A DNA stretch of 64,000 nt from Globodera rostochiensis (GCA_018350325.1 JAEVLN010000005.1:1-64000); one strand, 5' to 3'; shown: positions 1 through 13,000, numbered from the stretch's first letter. Translations and numbers: made by a program. Notes: generated by a model from the letters alone, not told the origin.

Positions 1-1900
1 ATAAAAACGTTCTCATTAATCGAAAAATATATATATGAACTAAAATAATGATTTGTTTATTATAAAATTAATTTTGTATGTGCTGGACGGATTGTTTTTT
101 TTATTAGTAACATAAACAGGTTATCAACACGTTATTTTACAAAAAAATTGATAATTATTGCTTAAAAAATCCCTATTTCATTGTTTAATAATGATATTGC
201 ATACAAAATAATCTATTTTTTATCCATAATGTCGTTGTTTTCGACAGTGGGTTTTACTTCTGATTGCTTGTTGATTTTTTTGGTGCAATTTGTATTCTTG
301 TGATTCGTAGTTGCTCTTGGCTGTTAAACATTTCTAGTTGATGTTTCGTAATTTTGTTTTAGTGATTAAATTTAAATAAAATTAAGTTATTTATGATTTT
401 AGCAAGAACTTTTTTTAATTTTTTTTGTTGTTTTTATTTGGTTTTGGTTTTAGTTTGTGCCAGTTGAACGGGTAACTTAAATTATTATAATGGGTCAAAA
501 AAGCCTTAAAGCCGTTTCAAAAGTTATCTTTATTTATTTTGCATCAAAATACACAATACTCGCCAAAAACACAATAATTTGCGGTAAAAACACTTTGAAA
601 ATGTGTTTTTTAAAAAAGTTATCTTTAGATAATTTTTTTTTAGTCTTTTATTTTTAACGTTGTATAATTCTTTAGCATTAAAAATTTATATTTTGATTTA
701 TTTTGCAAATATTTAAAGTTATAAATTTAGTATTTTTATAAATGGTTTTGAAAATCAATTTTATTATTGATTAGCAACATTTTTGGCTTTTTGTATAATC
801 CGGATAATCAGGTTCCCGCCCATCTACGAATTATTTGTTGAATGTGGACTGGGCGTAGAATTTATTTTTTGGTGCTTTATCATTTGGAAGATTACGTTTT
901 TAAATAAATAATTTGATTAGCAGCTGAAGGTTTTTTTGGTTTCTCAAGCAGTGGTGGCCGGAGTCTCTGGGCTTTTTTTTATACGCCGTAAATGAGTTTT
1001 GGTATCAAAATAATTTCTATTTAAATGGAAAAGTATCTTTTTTTTGAAAGTTATTTAAAAATATTATATTTTCACACTTAAAATTTCGTTGAAATCAACA
1101 ATTTGCACATTTTCCTTGGACTCAAGTTCTTTTTGTCGTCGCTTCATTCTCCTCTCAAGTTGGCCGTCGATCGTCGTTCATTAATAATACTTTGCCTTAT
1201 AGAGCCTTTTAAGCATTAATTCAAAACTAGCAAAATGCTTTTTTTAACTCTATATACTTTACAGCTTCCATAAAATCTTGTAAGTGGGCCATTTTACTTA
1301 TTGTTAAATTTTGTCTTTTTGAGACAAAAATTATTTGTATATAAATAATATAAATGATTTTGGTTATTCGCTCTTTTGGTCGAACTCTTTACCGTGTTTC
1401 AAATTTGCTTAGTTATTTTTTCATTTACCAATTTTTGTTTGTAATAATTATTTTAAATATAATTAACTAGGTTGCTTTATAAATCGTTTAAAATTAATTT
1501 ATCTTTTTTTAACTATTCCAAATTTAGCAATGTTTAAAAATGACGATTTTTGTTATCTTATTTTTGCAAAAATATTGTATAATAAAAAGCATAATATTAG
1601 AGTACATAATAACGGTGATTCCGCCGAGTTAGGTAGCGGTATTTTTTTCTTGTTCGCTGCGTGCTTGTTGTCATTCTGCACTAGGGCTCCAATTTTGCTC
1701 TATTTATGAGAAAAGTATTCAAATTTTTGCTTATCGAATTTTTTTAAATTTTTAACTGGTTTGCAGTAAAAGCTGAACGCAAAGCACATTTTAGAGTTGG
1801 TAATCAATTTACAAATGTGGGTAGTGTTACTTATGGGTTTTGCCACACGCCGAAGAGTTCACCCAGGTTAAATTATAAAATAAAAAATGTTAAAATAATA
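1..1900. other. AT-rich, T-biased noncoding stretch
   Basis: The plus strand is dominated by T runs and has no long reading frame. The only compositional islands are near 940-970, 1120-1190 and 1620-1690. The island at 1120-1190 carries the minus-strand exon-like frame listed separately. I see no RNA gene and no recognisable repeat. The T bias changes to an A bias at about 1.9 kb. Confidence 0.5.
1064..1177 (-). other. exon-like open frame, 37 residues
   Basis: Read on the minus strand, this GC-richer island is open for 37 codons between a TGA and a TAA. It encodes a charged, helix-like peptide containing QLERRMKRRQKELESKE. There is no ATG at its start, so it would have to be an internal or terminal exon. 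The A-rich strand is the open one, as in most other islands of this window. Product unknown; a chance frame is quite possible. Confidence 0.2.
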
Positions 1901-2010
1901 TTATAATCAAAATGAGCGAGAGAATGTGACGAAAAAATTCAAAAATTATGGTTAAACACTAACGGAATAATATTAAAGGGAATTGTACGATTTTATGTGA
2001 ATATAATAAA

Positions 2011-2175
2011 TGTTGACAAAATTGTCAATTAATGGGCCACCCAGCCCTCCCTTTTCCCATCCGACTATTTAAAGAAGGGCCCTACTGCACTTTTTGAATA
2101 AAAGTGCAAATAATTTTATAATTAAATCTTTTGATTGGTGCACTGAAAAGATTAGCGAAATAAAATTTACATTGA
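2011..2175 (+). promoter_or_regulatory. LTR- or promoter-like GC-rich remnant
   Basis: A pyrimidine/GC-rich block at 2035-2064 precedes a TATA-like CTATTTAAAG (2065-2074), followed closely by an AATAAA signal (2097-2102). A TATA box shortly before a polyadenylation signal is typical of LTRs, and the block starts near TGTTGAC at 2011. No second copy, target duplication or convincing primer site was found, so it could also be a cellular promoter or a chance arrangement. Confidence 0.22.
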
Positions 2176-2896
2176 ACATACTTGAAAAGTATATGAAATA
2201 GATAACGAGGTAATCCCAATAAAATCAAGGATATTTAATCTATCTAATCGAGAAACGTGGCTGAACGTCCGAGCAATTTATTTTAAAATGCGGATAACCA
2301 AATATTAAAAATAAAATAATAAAAATAAATTTAAGCTAATTAAATCGACGAAAAAATATAGCAACATATTATTAGATAAATAGTATAATTTTATAATTTA
2401 GTAAACAAAATTTTTAATAAAAATCAATCAATAAACCAGGTAAACGCTAACCGGCGAAGCAACGAACTTTACTCGTACCAACATTAAAAAGTAAATTTTT
2501 TTTACAACAAAAAAATTTAAATAAAAAAATATATAGATATAACTTTGAGACGAATGGTTTATCCCAAAACAAAAAGAGATTTCAAAATAAATAAATAGAA
2601 ATCAAGAATATAAAGATAAATTATAAATTAAAAATCACTATTCTTTGATTATAAAATTTACATAATACAAGAGGTTTACAAATTTTAATCTTGAAAGCGG
2701 GTCAAGTCAACCAAACCTCCTCTATCAAACGCAACATTTTGTTCTCCGAAATCAGGCGCTTTAATTTATTAGAAAAATATAATATTATTTTAAATCAGAA
2801 AGTAATGTGTTTATTTTGTTTATTTAAATTTAATATAAATAATTTAAATTAAAAGTTTTATTCTATAGAATAAATTAAGTTACAACTAAAAAATAA

Positions 2897-3064
2897 ATGG
2901 GGTGTTTTATTTATTTATTACCACGGAAAGAAATGGCCATCAAGTACAGCATGTATACCAACGCGGATACAAAAGAAAAGTCACTTCATAAATTTGAATT
3001 ATATTTAAATAATAAATCTATTCCAATTATATATGACAAGAAAATATGCTTTCAATTCAAATAA
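2897..3064 (+). CDS. hypothetical small ORF, 55 aa
   Basis: An ATG-initiated frame of 55 codons with a hydrophobic start (MGCFIYLLP) followed by a hydrophilic, lysine-rich part. It lies in an island richer in G+C than its surroundings (2930-3000). Frames of this length arise by chance in such AT-rich DNA, and a second plus frame is also open over part of it, so it may be an exon fragment or nothing. Product unknown. Confidence 0.2.
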   Translation: MGCFIYLLPRKEMAIKYSMYTNADTKEKSLHKFELYLNNKSIPIIYDKKICFQFK

Positions 3065-3224
3065 GTATGTCAAAGCAAATCAGTTAAGCGAATATTGATA
3101 ATAATTTAACAAAAAAATAAAAAGAAGGAAAACTAAAATCTTTATTAAAAATCAAAGCAATATTCTTATAATTAATTGTAGTAACGAAAAAAACAAATCA
3201 TGATTATTTAACAAAGAAAAATGT

Positions 3225-3420
3225 AATAGGATTTTGTGCAAAGTTTGGCGCGGAGCGTATTCATCAGCTACTGCACGTCAAGCGAGAACGACTGGACAGT
3301 CATCAAGCAGTTTTTGGATTAACAATCAACCGTTTGTATCTGATTCTCTTCGTGGGCACAAAGTCAGACTCATTTTACAAAAAATACTAGATGCGCAATG
3401 TTTGATATCAAAAGTATAAA
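3225..3420 (+). other. GC-richer island, coding frame ambiguous
   Basis: This island stands out by composition. One plus frame runs 3234-3419 (61 codons, non-ATG start). The other two are open across most of the same bases, one ending in SSENDWTVIKQFLD. Because all three look protein-like, only the island can be supported, not a product. It may be an exon or a decayed mobile-element fragment. Confidence 0.2.
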
Positions 3421-3525
3421 ATATAATTTGACAAATTTAAATGAAAATATTAAAGATAAAGAAAAATAAATATAATCAAAAATAAATAAATATTAATCCT
3501 AAAATGTTCAAACATGTGTAAGTGA

Positions 3526-3699
3526 AGAATCCTCTGCAAAAATAAGTGCCTGTACAAATCCAACTTCCCAAAGAATTTGCCAGAGCACAGTGAGAATCCG
3601 TTGCCTAACTGCCATTTGTGTGAAGAATATGGCAAGGATCATCCGCAGGACATGAAAGACGGATCCGACTTGAGCAAAAGGTTTTCAAGTAGATCTTAG
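3526..3699 (+). CDS. candidate exon, 57 codons, Cys/His-containing
   Basis: A single plus frame is open for 57 codons between TGA (3523) and TAG (3697) in an island clearly richer in G+C than its flanks. The peptide is hydrophilic and contains LCKNKCLYK and then PNCHLCEEYGKDH, a CxxC-x5-H arrangement that could bind zinc, although no known finger family fits well. There is no initiating ATG, so it would be an internal or terminal exon. The opposite-strand frame (3450-3635) is less convincing. Confidence 0.3.
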   Translation, partial: RILCKNKCLYKSNFPKNLPEHSENPLPNCHLCEEYGKDHPQDMKDGSDLSKRFSSRS

Positions 3700-3950
3700 A
3701 ATTAATCAGATAAACGTTTATTATTTAATGAACATTTAACAAATGGTTTAAGAATTCTAAAATATAAATTTAAAAAGTTTTGACAACGATGCTTGCTTTT
3801 CAATGACAAGGGGGCATGTTGAACGAAGAACAAAAGACAGCAAACTTACACTATAATTAAATTAAATAATCTATTAATTTAAAAAAACGGTGTCTGACCA
3901 AAGAAAACATTCTGGCATCGTAATTTGAAAACTTTAAAATATGTTCTTAA

Positions 3951-4067
3951 TATATATTGGAATTGTGGAAAGTCAAAGATTTATTTGAGACTGTAATTGC
4001 CGCCAAAGTATGGGAAACATCAAGTAATGGTTTTGTATTATCAACAAAGCCTCAAGGAATGTCTTAA
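3951..4067 (+). CDS. candidate exon, 38 codons
   Basis: Open between two TAA codons, with ELWKVKDLFETVIAAKVWET in its middle. It lies in a GC-richer island 250 bp downstream of another open island (3761-3856, containing ACFSMTRGHVERRTKD). Both are on the plus, A-rich strand and could belong to one spliced gene. No clear donor or acceptor was identified. Product unknown. Confidence 0.25.
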   Translation, partial: YILELWKVKDLFETVIAAKVWETSSNGFVLSTKPQGMS

Positions 4068-4750
4068 TATTTAATGTCTCATTGTTTGTTGTTGGTGATG
4101 TCACGATATTTTTAGGTCACAAGTATTGTAATAAAAAGTGTCTAAATGCCTAAATGCGACACTTCAAAAAATGGCTGTTTAAATGACTATTTATTAATTA
4201 TTTCTGTTTATTTTTATCTAATTTATTTTTGATTTGAATATAACTATTTCTGAGATGTAATTTATTTTGGTCGAGTCTATTTTGGCTTCTTTTATTAAAA
4301 AAAGTGATAATTGGATGCTGGATTAATTAATTAGTTTCCCTTTCTGTTAAGCAAATTATCATAATTTGAATTTAATATAATATTATATTTACACTCCAAT
4401 TTTTTAAAATAAAATTTTCATTGAAAAGTAAGCAAATGCTAATTCCGAAAAAATTAATATTTAATTATATCATATTAATCAAATATGATTTTACTGCTTG
4501 CAGTTGACTTTTTTAAAATCATTTTAAAATTATTTAACTTTTTTTTCCAAATATTATAATTAAAAATATAAAACATTAAAAAATAGTGACATGCAATTGC
4601 CAAAAAAATATAATTTTATAAAAATAAAAAGTAGCAATATTAATGTTTATCTAAAATTGGCACTTTTGAAATGATGGTGGCTTAATTTTTTTATTGAAAT
4701 AATTTTTATTTTAATGTATTCAAGCAGAGATAGACTCTTTCTAATTGCAG

Positions 4751-4837
4751 AAATTTTCATATAGTGGCCCTAATTACGACGGAGTTGAAGATAACTTTAT
4801 TGCCGAATCGGAAAAATGTTTTTGTCCCAATCATTAA
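4751..4837 (+). CDS. candidate terminal exon after a canonical acceptor
   Basis: A strong splice acceptor (TTTCTAATTGCAG, ending at 4750) is followed directly by a frame open for 28 codons to TAA. The peptide reads FSYSGPNYDGVEDNFIAESE and ends in a small Cys-containing tail. The coincidence of acceptor, open frame and raised G+C is the evidence that this is a real exon. The upstream exon is not identified and the product is unknown. Confidence 0.4.
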   Translation, partial: KFSYSGPNYDGVEDNFIAESEKCFCPNH

Positions 4838-5249
4838 AATAACAATCTAATAATCAAAAGAATAGTGAGAGATTGTTTTGATGAAGAAGTTATTCTTTAA
4901 ACTCGGTGTGCCCTCTTAAATATATAACCACTGCTACATGATTGCTTAAGAAAATGCAATAAAACTCAAAAATGCACCACTTAATAAATTAATTTCTTTT
5001 AAGGGTGAAATAATCAAATTCTTTGTGTTTAATGCAGAAGATAGTTCTTCAAATTTCTTATAAATTTTAAAAATGTAGGATTCAAATATAATTTTAAATA
5101 ATTAAAATAAATATACAAAAACTATATTACTTAAATTTTTATATTTAAAGAATGTATAAGCTTGATAAACAAAAAATTTTTTAATTTAAAACAAATTATT
5201 CTTAAATTGATATAAAACAATATCAACGTTCGTTCTTATACAAAATTAT

Positions 5250-5462
5250 TTGAATAAAAATGAAGTTTGTCAAATAAAGATTCCCTTAATTACAAAATTA
5301 TTTAATCAAAACCAATCAAAAAGCATCAACATAATTCGAAGAATAAAATTTAGGAACGTAATCAACCGATTAACAACACAAAGCAAATGTGGTAAGGCTT
5401 TAGAAGAAAATATTGCGGGCTTCATTCCATTAACTAACATTGTGTCATTGGTTAATTATTAA
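5250..5462 (+). other. open frame without ATG, 70 codons
   Basis: A plus-strand frame of 70 codons starting at a TTG. The first half is Asn/Lys/Ile-rich, as expected of AT-rich noncoding DNA. The second half (KCGKALEENIAGFIPLTNI) lies in a modest G+C rise near 5390-5440. It may contain an exon; alone it is weak. Confidence 0.18.
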
Positions 5463-6613
5463 AGGTATGCTGTATTTTTTGAATTATACAATTAACTAAA
5501 ACAAATTAATATCAAATGTATAACAGATTAAAGATTTGAAAGTTGGGTTTCTAAAAGAAAAAAGTATTACATATTTTATATAAGTGAAAACAGAATAAAA
5601 TTTTAAATTAAACCTAAAAGAATCTCTTTACCCTACTCAAATGGTGAACGAAGTCCTTACAATGAACCTGCTGAATCAAGAATATATTATTTTGGTAATT
5701 AGTTCTTGTATCATCCAGCATTTATTGAAATAAAAAATCAATGCGTCCAAATTAAATTAAAACGTTTACTAAACATACACCAAGTTCTTAACACCGCTGA
5801 AAAGTGAACTTTTACATTATACAATACCATTTTATAACAGATTAAATAAAAAAAGCTTATGCTGTTTAAAGTAAGTTAAAGAAATAAATTAATTTATTAA
5901 ATGCAACCTATATCTCAAAGTCTAAATATTTCTTTATTAAGGCGGTGAAATATAAATATTTATTGCAACCATCTAAATCATTCCACCCGAAGGCATAGGG
6001 TATACGAATTTATCATTTTCAGTATATATAATAAAAATGGTTGATGAAAATTCGAGAATCAAAATATTTACTGAATGTTCTTTGAAAAAATTGTGGTAAT
6101 AATTACAAATAGATGGATTATGCACAAAGTAAAAATGATTTTTAAATATTTAAACCAAATTTTAAACGAAGCTTTTTTTTTAAATCAATTGTTTGCAATT
6201 TTATGAGTTTGTTTCTCTATGTTAATTATCGTTTTTCATAGGTTATAGTTTTTATTTATTTTGTAATTATTCGCCAGCAAGTATTCTACTTAATAAAAAT
6301 TAATGGTTAAGGGATGACTATAAATATTTACATTTTTTTAATGTTAAATAAACGTTAACCATTCTAGTAATTATATATTTTTTATTGCAATTGATTTATT
6401 CGGCTTTTTTTTAAAATTTATGTATTTATTAACAAAAATACATTAATTAATTTCTGTTGGTTTCTAGCATTTATTTATTGTACTCTTTATTTTGCCGGCT
6501 CGACAACAATTGGCTACACATTTTTTTGTTTAAATTTTAAATGTTTTAAATGTAGTTTTTAATGTGAATGTATTTAAATAAACTAAATACCTAATTTAAG
6601 CTCTGTTTGATTA

Positions 6614-6739
6614 CTATTGATTTATTGTTAGTTTAATGTTTATTAATTTAGTTGCTTTTCTTTGTAACATATAGAGATTATGTTGTTTTAAAATAATATA
6701 TTTTGGAATTTCAAGATTATTTGAAATAAGTCGCGGATT
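6614..6739 (-). other. exon-like frame after acceptor, unit A copy
   Basis: On the minus strand, GATTTTTTCAG is followed by 41 open codons (NPRLISNNLEIPKYIILK at the start) to TAG. The same frame is kept at 10282-10407 and 14987-15112 in the other two units. The copies are too similar for that to prove selection. The acceptor plus open frame makes an exon possible; the product is unknown. Confidence 0.22.
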
Positions 6740-8648
6740 CTGAAAAAATCAAAAGCTTTGTATAGTCAATGTTTTTGTTATCATTTAAAAGAAATAAAAT
6801 TGTAGTTTTTCTTCCCAACTTCTCGTTTTTTTACATATTTTCAAATGATCCGATTTCTGATAGCTTGTAACCGTTTCACTATTAATTTTTGATACAAAAT
6901 AATAATAGATTTTTTATTCTTACAAAAAATTCTAATTTTTTACCTTTGTTAATTATCCTTTTTTTTAAATTTAAGCTTTATTTATTTATTATTGTTCATG
7001 GCTTCTTTCCTCATTCTTGTTTGAGTTATTGCTTTGCGTTGATTTAATAATTTGACTTAAAATAAAGTTATTTATTTAATTAATTTTAAATTCTTTATTG
7101 TAACAAGATAACAGTAAATACAAATTTGCTTGCATCTATTTATTCATCAAGTCGATGAAATCTTTTGTGAATGTGTTGTATACCAATCTATTTTTTTTAT
7201 AACGAAATGAAACGCAGTTTTTTAAAATTTATTTTTGTGAACAATAATCTTTTGCTTTGTTATAGACTTGTGATAGTCACTTTAATCATAAATACATATT
7301 TTATGTCTTATTCGGTAGTTGTTGCAGGACAATTTTTCGTTTAGTCTATAACGAATAAATGCTCGATAGCTCCTAGAATTATTGTAGAATCAACAGAACG
7401 ATAACGGAGGCATTTTTATAGTAATTATCAAACTTTTAATATTTAATTTAAGGGTGTATTGGCATTAATAAAAACTGATTTTTTTATATATATTTATATA
7501 ATAGAGATTTTAAATCGCATGTTTCGTTTTAAAGCTAGTATATAATTACTTTTAATACATCTTCCGGCCATTTCTTTTAACTTAATCAAAATTGTTATGA
7601 CAAATAACACACAAATTTAAAAAAATAATAATTCTATGCACTTAATTATATTACTAATTTAAAACTAAACAATTAACAAAATAATTAATTTTTTAAATTT
7701 TGCTAGAACGAATAAAATATTATCAAAAGCAAAAAAAAATCCTAAAATTTCACGGGCCGATAAAATAAAATTTATTGGACATACTAAAATATTGAATTTA
7801 AAATAAGCAAATTATCAATATTTGTCTTTATAAGAAATATCAAAAAGTTACTCATGGAGCTTTTAAATGGTAGCAATAAAACTGATAAATTTATATCTAC
7901 AAAAACTACGCTGCAGCAATTGCCTCTCACTTCATGCTATGTGCATATTTGACAAATTTGGCTACTTGGTCAAAATCTTTACACTGTGCTCATGTAAAGC
8001 TATTTATTTGTCAAAATGATTTGAACAAAAAAATATTATACAAGTTTAAAACATACTCTTTGAATGAAATTAAATAAATAAAAATATTCATTTGAAAGGA
8101 TGTGCCATGTTAAGAACAAATTTCGTATTGTGTTTTGAATATTTAAAAAAACAACACTTTTGACCCACTGTATAAAATTGACATAAAAAATGATCTCTTA
8201 CTAATATACAAATTAGTATCAAAATAATACATTCATGTTTTTTAGCAACCAAACAATGCATATTATAATTCAAAAAATTTTACAAATTTATAAACACAAT
8301 TATTTCATCCATTGTTAAACGGGTGCATCTAAGCAAGTGTTGTTGATATTATACTTTCGACAACCAGAGGCTTAAACAAGCACATCAACTGTTTAAAATA
8401 TTTTGGTTTTTTGAAAAAATGTATGCTTCTAATTTTAGTTTTTTCAGTTTTACATAAACATTATTCCATAAATCTTTATAAAATGATGATATTTACCGAG
8501 GAAAAAAATTATATGTGAATGTAAATATTAGAATTTTTAACTAAATAATTGATAAAGTATCTATTAGGAACGTAATCCTAATTTTATGCAGGTAGCTAGT
8601 ATTAAATGTTATGAGAAATAAAATTATTAAAAAGCCAAGCTTTAGACC

Positions 8649-8720
8649 ATGAAAGAATTCAACCGACTGTATCGGACCGCCGTGGCCGGCGCATATACGA
8701 AAAAATTGTTAAAAATTTAA
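8649..8720 (+). other. small ATG frame in GC-rich island, unit A copy
   Basis: An ATG frame of 23 codons (MKEFNRLYRTAVAGAYTKK at the start) coincides exactly with a GC-rich island. The copy in unit B (12305-12367) has one A fewer in a homopolymer, so its last codons differ and it stops earlier. It may be a first exon or a remnant. Confidence 0.2.
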
Positions 8721-9013
8721 AGAACAGAAGAAAACAAGCAATAAATAAACGTTGGAATTTTCTATTACTTTTTTTATCATTATTAAATACTTTAATTTAA
8801 TAGAGAAATATTATTGTTTTCAACCTTTTTCAAAACGATATCAATGAGGAATGATTCTATTTAATCCACTGATAAATGTTTTGTTTAATGATCGGTGCTA
8901 GGTACTTTCACTAACATAAAAAATTTAGGATTTTATTGCAATTTAAATTAAAATAGGTTTTATTTTTTGACTGAATAATTCATATTTAAATTATTCGCAA
9001 CGCTGCTTTCCAT

Positions 9014-9036
9014 GAAGCCGGCCACGCTTCGGCTTC
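9014..9036. repeat. GC-rich hairpin in unit A
   Basis: GAAGCCG and CGGCTTC form a perfect 7-bp stem with a 9-base loop inside an otherwise AT-rich block. The identical hairpin recurs in unit B at 13717-13739. The surrounding island (8986-9069) is also open on the minus strand for 27 codons (TDARWKEAEAWPASWKAAL), so the hairpin may simply be part of coding sequence. Confidence 0.45.
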
Positions 9037-9389
9037 TTTCCATCTCGCGTCTGTCGTGTAGTTGACAAATTATGGCTTAAAACTTTATTTGTTAGGTTAA
9101 TAATAGTTCGAGTCGATTTATTAGCATTCCGTAAAAATTTTCTTTTACGATTCCATTCATTTTAAATTTTATTTGTTTAATCTTTTCTTTCAATTAACTT
9201 ATTCTTCTGATTTTAATATTTTCATGATATTAAAAGCTAAATGCCCAGTCTCGCCTCGTCTCTACAAGACATTTTTTCCATCATTCACTGGCAAAAAAAT
9301 AAATAAAACATATAAAATTTAAGTTTCAGACGCCACAACTTTAAAATCATTTCTCTTTGACAATCAATCGGCAAAACAATTGAAGGTTA

Positions 9390-9596
9390 GTGTTAAGTGA
9401 TAAATATTTTTTTAATTATTTATATTTGGGAGTTCTTTTAAGAGAATCAGTCCCGTACTTATACAAAAAGAATCCTTGGTGCCCTTGTAGTGTACTATTT
9501 ATTTTTAACATTTGGACATTGATTTCGAAGTTTCAAATTATGTCTAATTTTTTTATAAGCTTTATGCTTTCATTTTTGCTTCTATTAGCATATTAA
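9390..9596 (+). other. hydrophobic open frame in unit A, repeated in unit B
   Basis: A 68-codon plus frame begins at a GTG, so it cannot use a normal eukaryotic start. It is hydrophobic, as T-rich DNA generally translates. Unit B carries the same frame at 14094-14300. Conservation only reflects the recent duplication. Most likely not a gene. Confidence 0.1.
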
Positions 9597-10000
9597 AATT
9601 TATAATTTCAAGACAAGAATTTGTTTGTTAATTTCATGTTCACAGTTATATTTGCTAGAAACATACCGTAAAGCATATTAAATGTTTATAATTTATTCAT
9701 TAAGAAGGTTTTTAATAAATAAAAACACATTTTTTTTAATTATTAAAAAATTTATAAAGAAATTAATTTAACTTCTTAATATTTTGTTTGTAAAAAGGTC
9801 AAAAAAGTGTGTCATAAAAGCTGCAATTACTAAAATATAAGTTAGGGTTTTTACTAATTATTATTTTTAATTGCAATATGCTAAATACAAATAGCAAAGT
9901 AAGGTATGTTGTATTTTCTATTTAAAGCAGCCCGTATTAAATTTTTTATAATTAATTTGCGCCCATCTAGCTAGAAAAAAGTTTGCGGCAATTATTGTTT

Positions 10001-13000
10001 ATTTTTTTAATGTTAAATAAACGTTAACCATTCTAGTAATTATATATTTTTATTGCAACCGATTTATTCGGCTTTTTTTTTAAATTTATGTATTTATTAA
10101 CAAAAATACATTAATTAATTTCTGTTGGTTTCTAGCATTTATTTATTGTACTCTTTATTTTGCCGGCTCGACAACAATTGGCTACACATTTTTTTGTTTA
10201 AATTTTAAATGTTTTAAATGTAGTTTTTAATGTGAATGTATTTAAATAAACTAAATACCTAATTTAAGCTCTGTTTGATTACTATTGATTTATTGTTAGT
10301 TTAATGTTTATTAATTTAGTTGCTTTTCTTTGTAACATATAGAGATTATGTTGTTTTAAAATAATATATTTTGGAATTTCAAGATTATTTGAAATAAGTC
10401 GCGGATTCTGAAAAAATCAAAAGCTTTGTATAGTCAATGCTTTTGTTATCATTTAAAAGAAATAAAATTGTAGTTTTTCTTCCCAACTCCTCGTTTTTTA
10501 ACATATTTTCAAATGATCCGATTTCTGATAGCTTGTAACTGTTTCACTAATTTTAATTTTTGATACACAATAATAATAGATTTTTTATTCTTACAAAAAA
10601 TTCTAATTTTTTACCTTTGTTAATTATCCTTTTTTAAAAATTTAAGCTTTATTTATTTATTATTGTTCATGGCTTCTTTCCTCATTCTTGTTTGAGTTAT
10701 TGCTTTGCGTTGATTTAATAATTTGACTTAAAATAAAGTTATTTATTTAATTAAATTTAAATTCTTTATTTTAACAAGATAACAGTAAATACAAATTTGC
10801 TTGCATCTATTTATTCATCAAGTCGATGAAATCTTTTGTGAATGTGTTGTATACCAATCTATTTTTTTTATAACGAAATGAAACGCAGTTTTTTAAAATT
10901 TATTTTTGTGAACAATAATCTTTTGCTTTGTTATAGACTTGTGATAGTCACTTTAATCATAAATACATATTTTATGTCTTATTCGGTAGTTGTTGCAGGA
11001 CAATTTTTCGTTTAGTCTATAACGAATAAATGCTCGATAGCTCCTAGAATTATTGTAGAATCAACAGAACGATAACGGAGGCATTTTTATAGTAATTATC
11101 AAACTTTTAATATTTAATTTAAGGGTGTATTGGCATTAATAAAAACTGATTTTTTGATATATATTTATATAATAGAGATTTTAAATCGCATGTTTCGTTT
11201 TAAAGCTAGTATATAATTACTTTTAATACATCTTCCGGCCATTTCTTTTAACTTAATCAAAATTGTTATGACAAATAACACACAAATTAAAAAAAATAAT
11301 AATCTATGCACTTAATTATATTACGAATTTAAAACTAAATAATTAACAAAATAATTAATTTTTTAAATTTTGCTAGAACGAGTAAAATATTATCAAAAGC
11401 AAAAAAAAAATCCTAAAATTTCGCGGGCCGATAAAATTAAAATTTATTGGACATACTAAAATATTGAATTTAAAATAAGCAAATTATCAATATTTGTCTT
11501 TATAAGAAATATCAAAAAGTTACTCATGGAGCTTTTAAATGGTAGCAATAAAACTGACAAATTTATATCTACAAAAACTACACTGCACGCAATTGCCTCG
11601 TACTTCATGCTATGTGCATATTTGACAAATTTGTCAAAATGATTTGAACAAAAAAATATTATACAATTTTAAAACATACTCTTTGAATGAAATTAAATAA
11701 ATAAAAATATTCATTTTTTAAAGGATGTGTCTTGTTAAGAACAAATTTCGTATTGTGTTTTGAATATTTAAAAAAACAACACTTTTGACCCACTGTATAA
11801 AATTGACATAAAAGATGATCTCTTACTAATATACAAATTAGTATCAAAATAATACATTCATGTTTTTTAGCAACCAAACAATGCATATTATAATTCAAAA
11901 AATTTTACAAATTTATAAACACAATTATTTCATCCATTGTTAAACGGGTGCATCTAAGCAAGTGTTGTTGATATTATACTTTCGACAACCAGAGGCTTAA
12001 ACAAGCACATCAACTGTTTAAAATATTTTGGTTTTTTGAAAAAATGTATGCTTCTAATTTTAGTTTTTTCAGTTTTACATAAACATTATTCCATAAATCT
12101 TTATAAAATGATGATATTTACCGAGGAAAAAATTATATGTGAAATGTAAATATTAGAATTTTTAACTAAATAATTAAAATAAATAATAAAAATACAAAAT
12201 AAAATATTAAAGTAAAACTATTAGGAACATAATCCTAATTTTATGCAGGTAGCTAGTATTAAATGTTATGAGAAATAAAATTATTAAAAGCCAAGCTTTA
12301 GACCATGAAAGAATTCAACCGACTGTATCGGACCGCCGTGGCCGGCGCATATACGAAAAATTGTTAAAAATTTAAAGAACAGAAGAAAACAAGCAATAAA
12401 TAGACGTTGGAAATAACCTAAAAAAATGATCAAATTAAACCGATAATTTCGTGAAAAATCGAGATCATAATGAACTAAATATATATTAATTTAAAAAAAT
12501 AGTGTAAAATCGCTCCCTATTAATGTAAAATTAATTACATATTAGTCATCGCAATTCCTTGACTTTCTAAAAGACCTCTAAATAAAGTTTAATTTTTCTC
12601 TGGAGAAAGGCTAATTGGAATTGTTGAGTTAAAATGATAATTTTATTAACACAATATTTTTACAGCTTTACGACTTAAAAGACAAAATATCTATGAATTT
12701 TGATTTTTATTTGCTAACAATAAATTTACATAAAATATTAAACATACAAAAACTCAAATTAGTAAAATAAAAAAATATTTGACCAAACAAAAAACTAACT
12801 GTCAATTTAATGAAAGATCAAAGACAAAGGACACCAATTAATTAGCAAGCTCTCCTTTTTAGGGAAAGCCACAAAAATTAAAAACTTTATTATTGTAAAG
12901 CGCAAAACGTACCAATGTTGCAATTTGTTGAATTGGGAGATAGATGTTTTACATTTTGCCATTTCATTATTTTATGGGAAAATAACTGAGCTCCCAGGCT

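Larger units (their letters stand above)
1901..6331. other. A-rich stretch with scattered exon-like islands
   Basis: The plus strand is A-rich throughout. Small GC-richer islands occur near 2250, 2450, 2690-2770, 2930-3060, 3230-3380, 3520-3700, 3780-3850, 3960-4070 and 4750-4840. Most keep one plus-strand frame open for 25-60 codons. The remainder is low-complexity A/T sequence. The islands may be exons of one or more plus-strand genes, but I could not join them into a recognisable protein. Confidence 0.4.
6332..10000 (+). repeat. tandem duplication, unit A (3.67 kb)
   Basis: First unit of a large head-to-tail duplication. It starts at the run ATTTTTTTAATGTTAAATAA (6332), which recurs at 10001 and 14705. 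Unit A and unit B are nearly identical, with scattered substitutions and small indels. Unit A lacks about 1.05 kb that unit B has at 12412-13458, and carries about 50 bp near 7960-8015 that unit B lacks. Its internal blocks alternate T-rich, A-rich and T-rich. No transposase or terminal inverted repeats were found, so I treat it as a segmental duplication. Confidence 0.85.

Noticed and set aside
8140..8175. Tc1/mariner-like terminus on the minus strand (TACAGTGGGTCAAAAGTG)
   Set aside because: No matching inverted end was found within the duplicated unit, no TA duplication pair, and no transposase; the 61-79 codon minus frames crossing it (8088-8273, 11659-11898) look like AT-rich background.
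9100..9125. tRNA B-box-like AGTTCGAGTCG (also at 13809)
   Set aside because: No T-stem pairing, no acceptor stem and no properly spaced A box around it.
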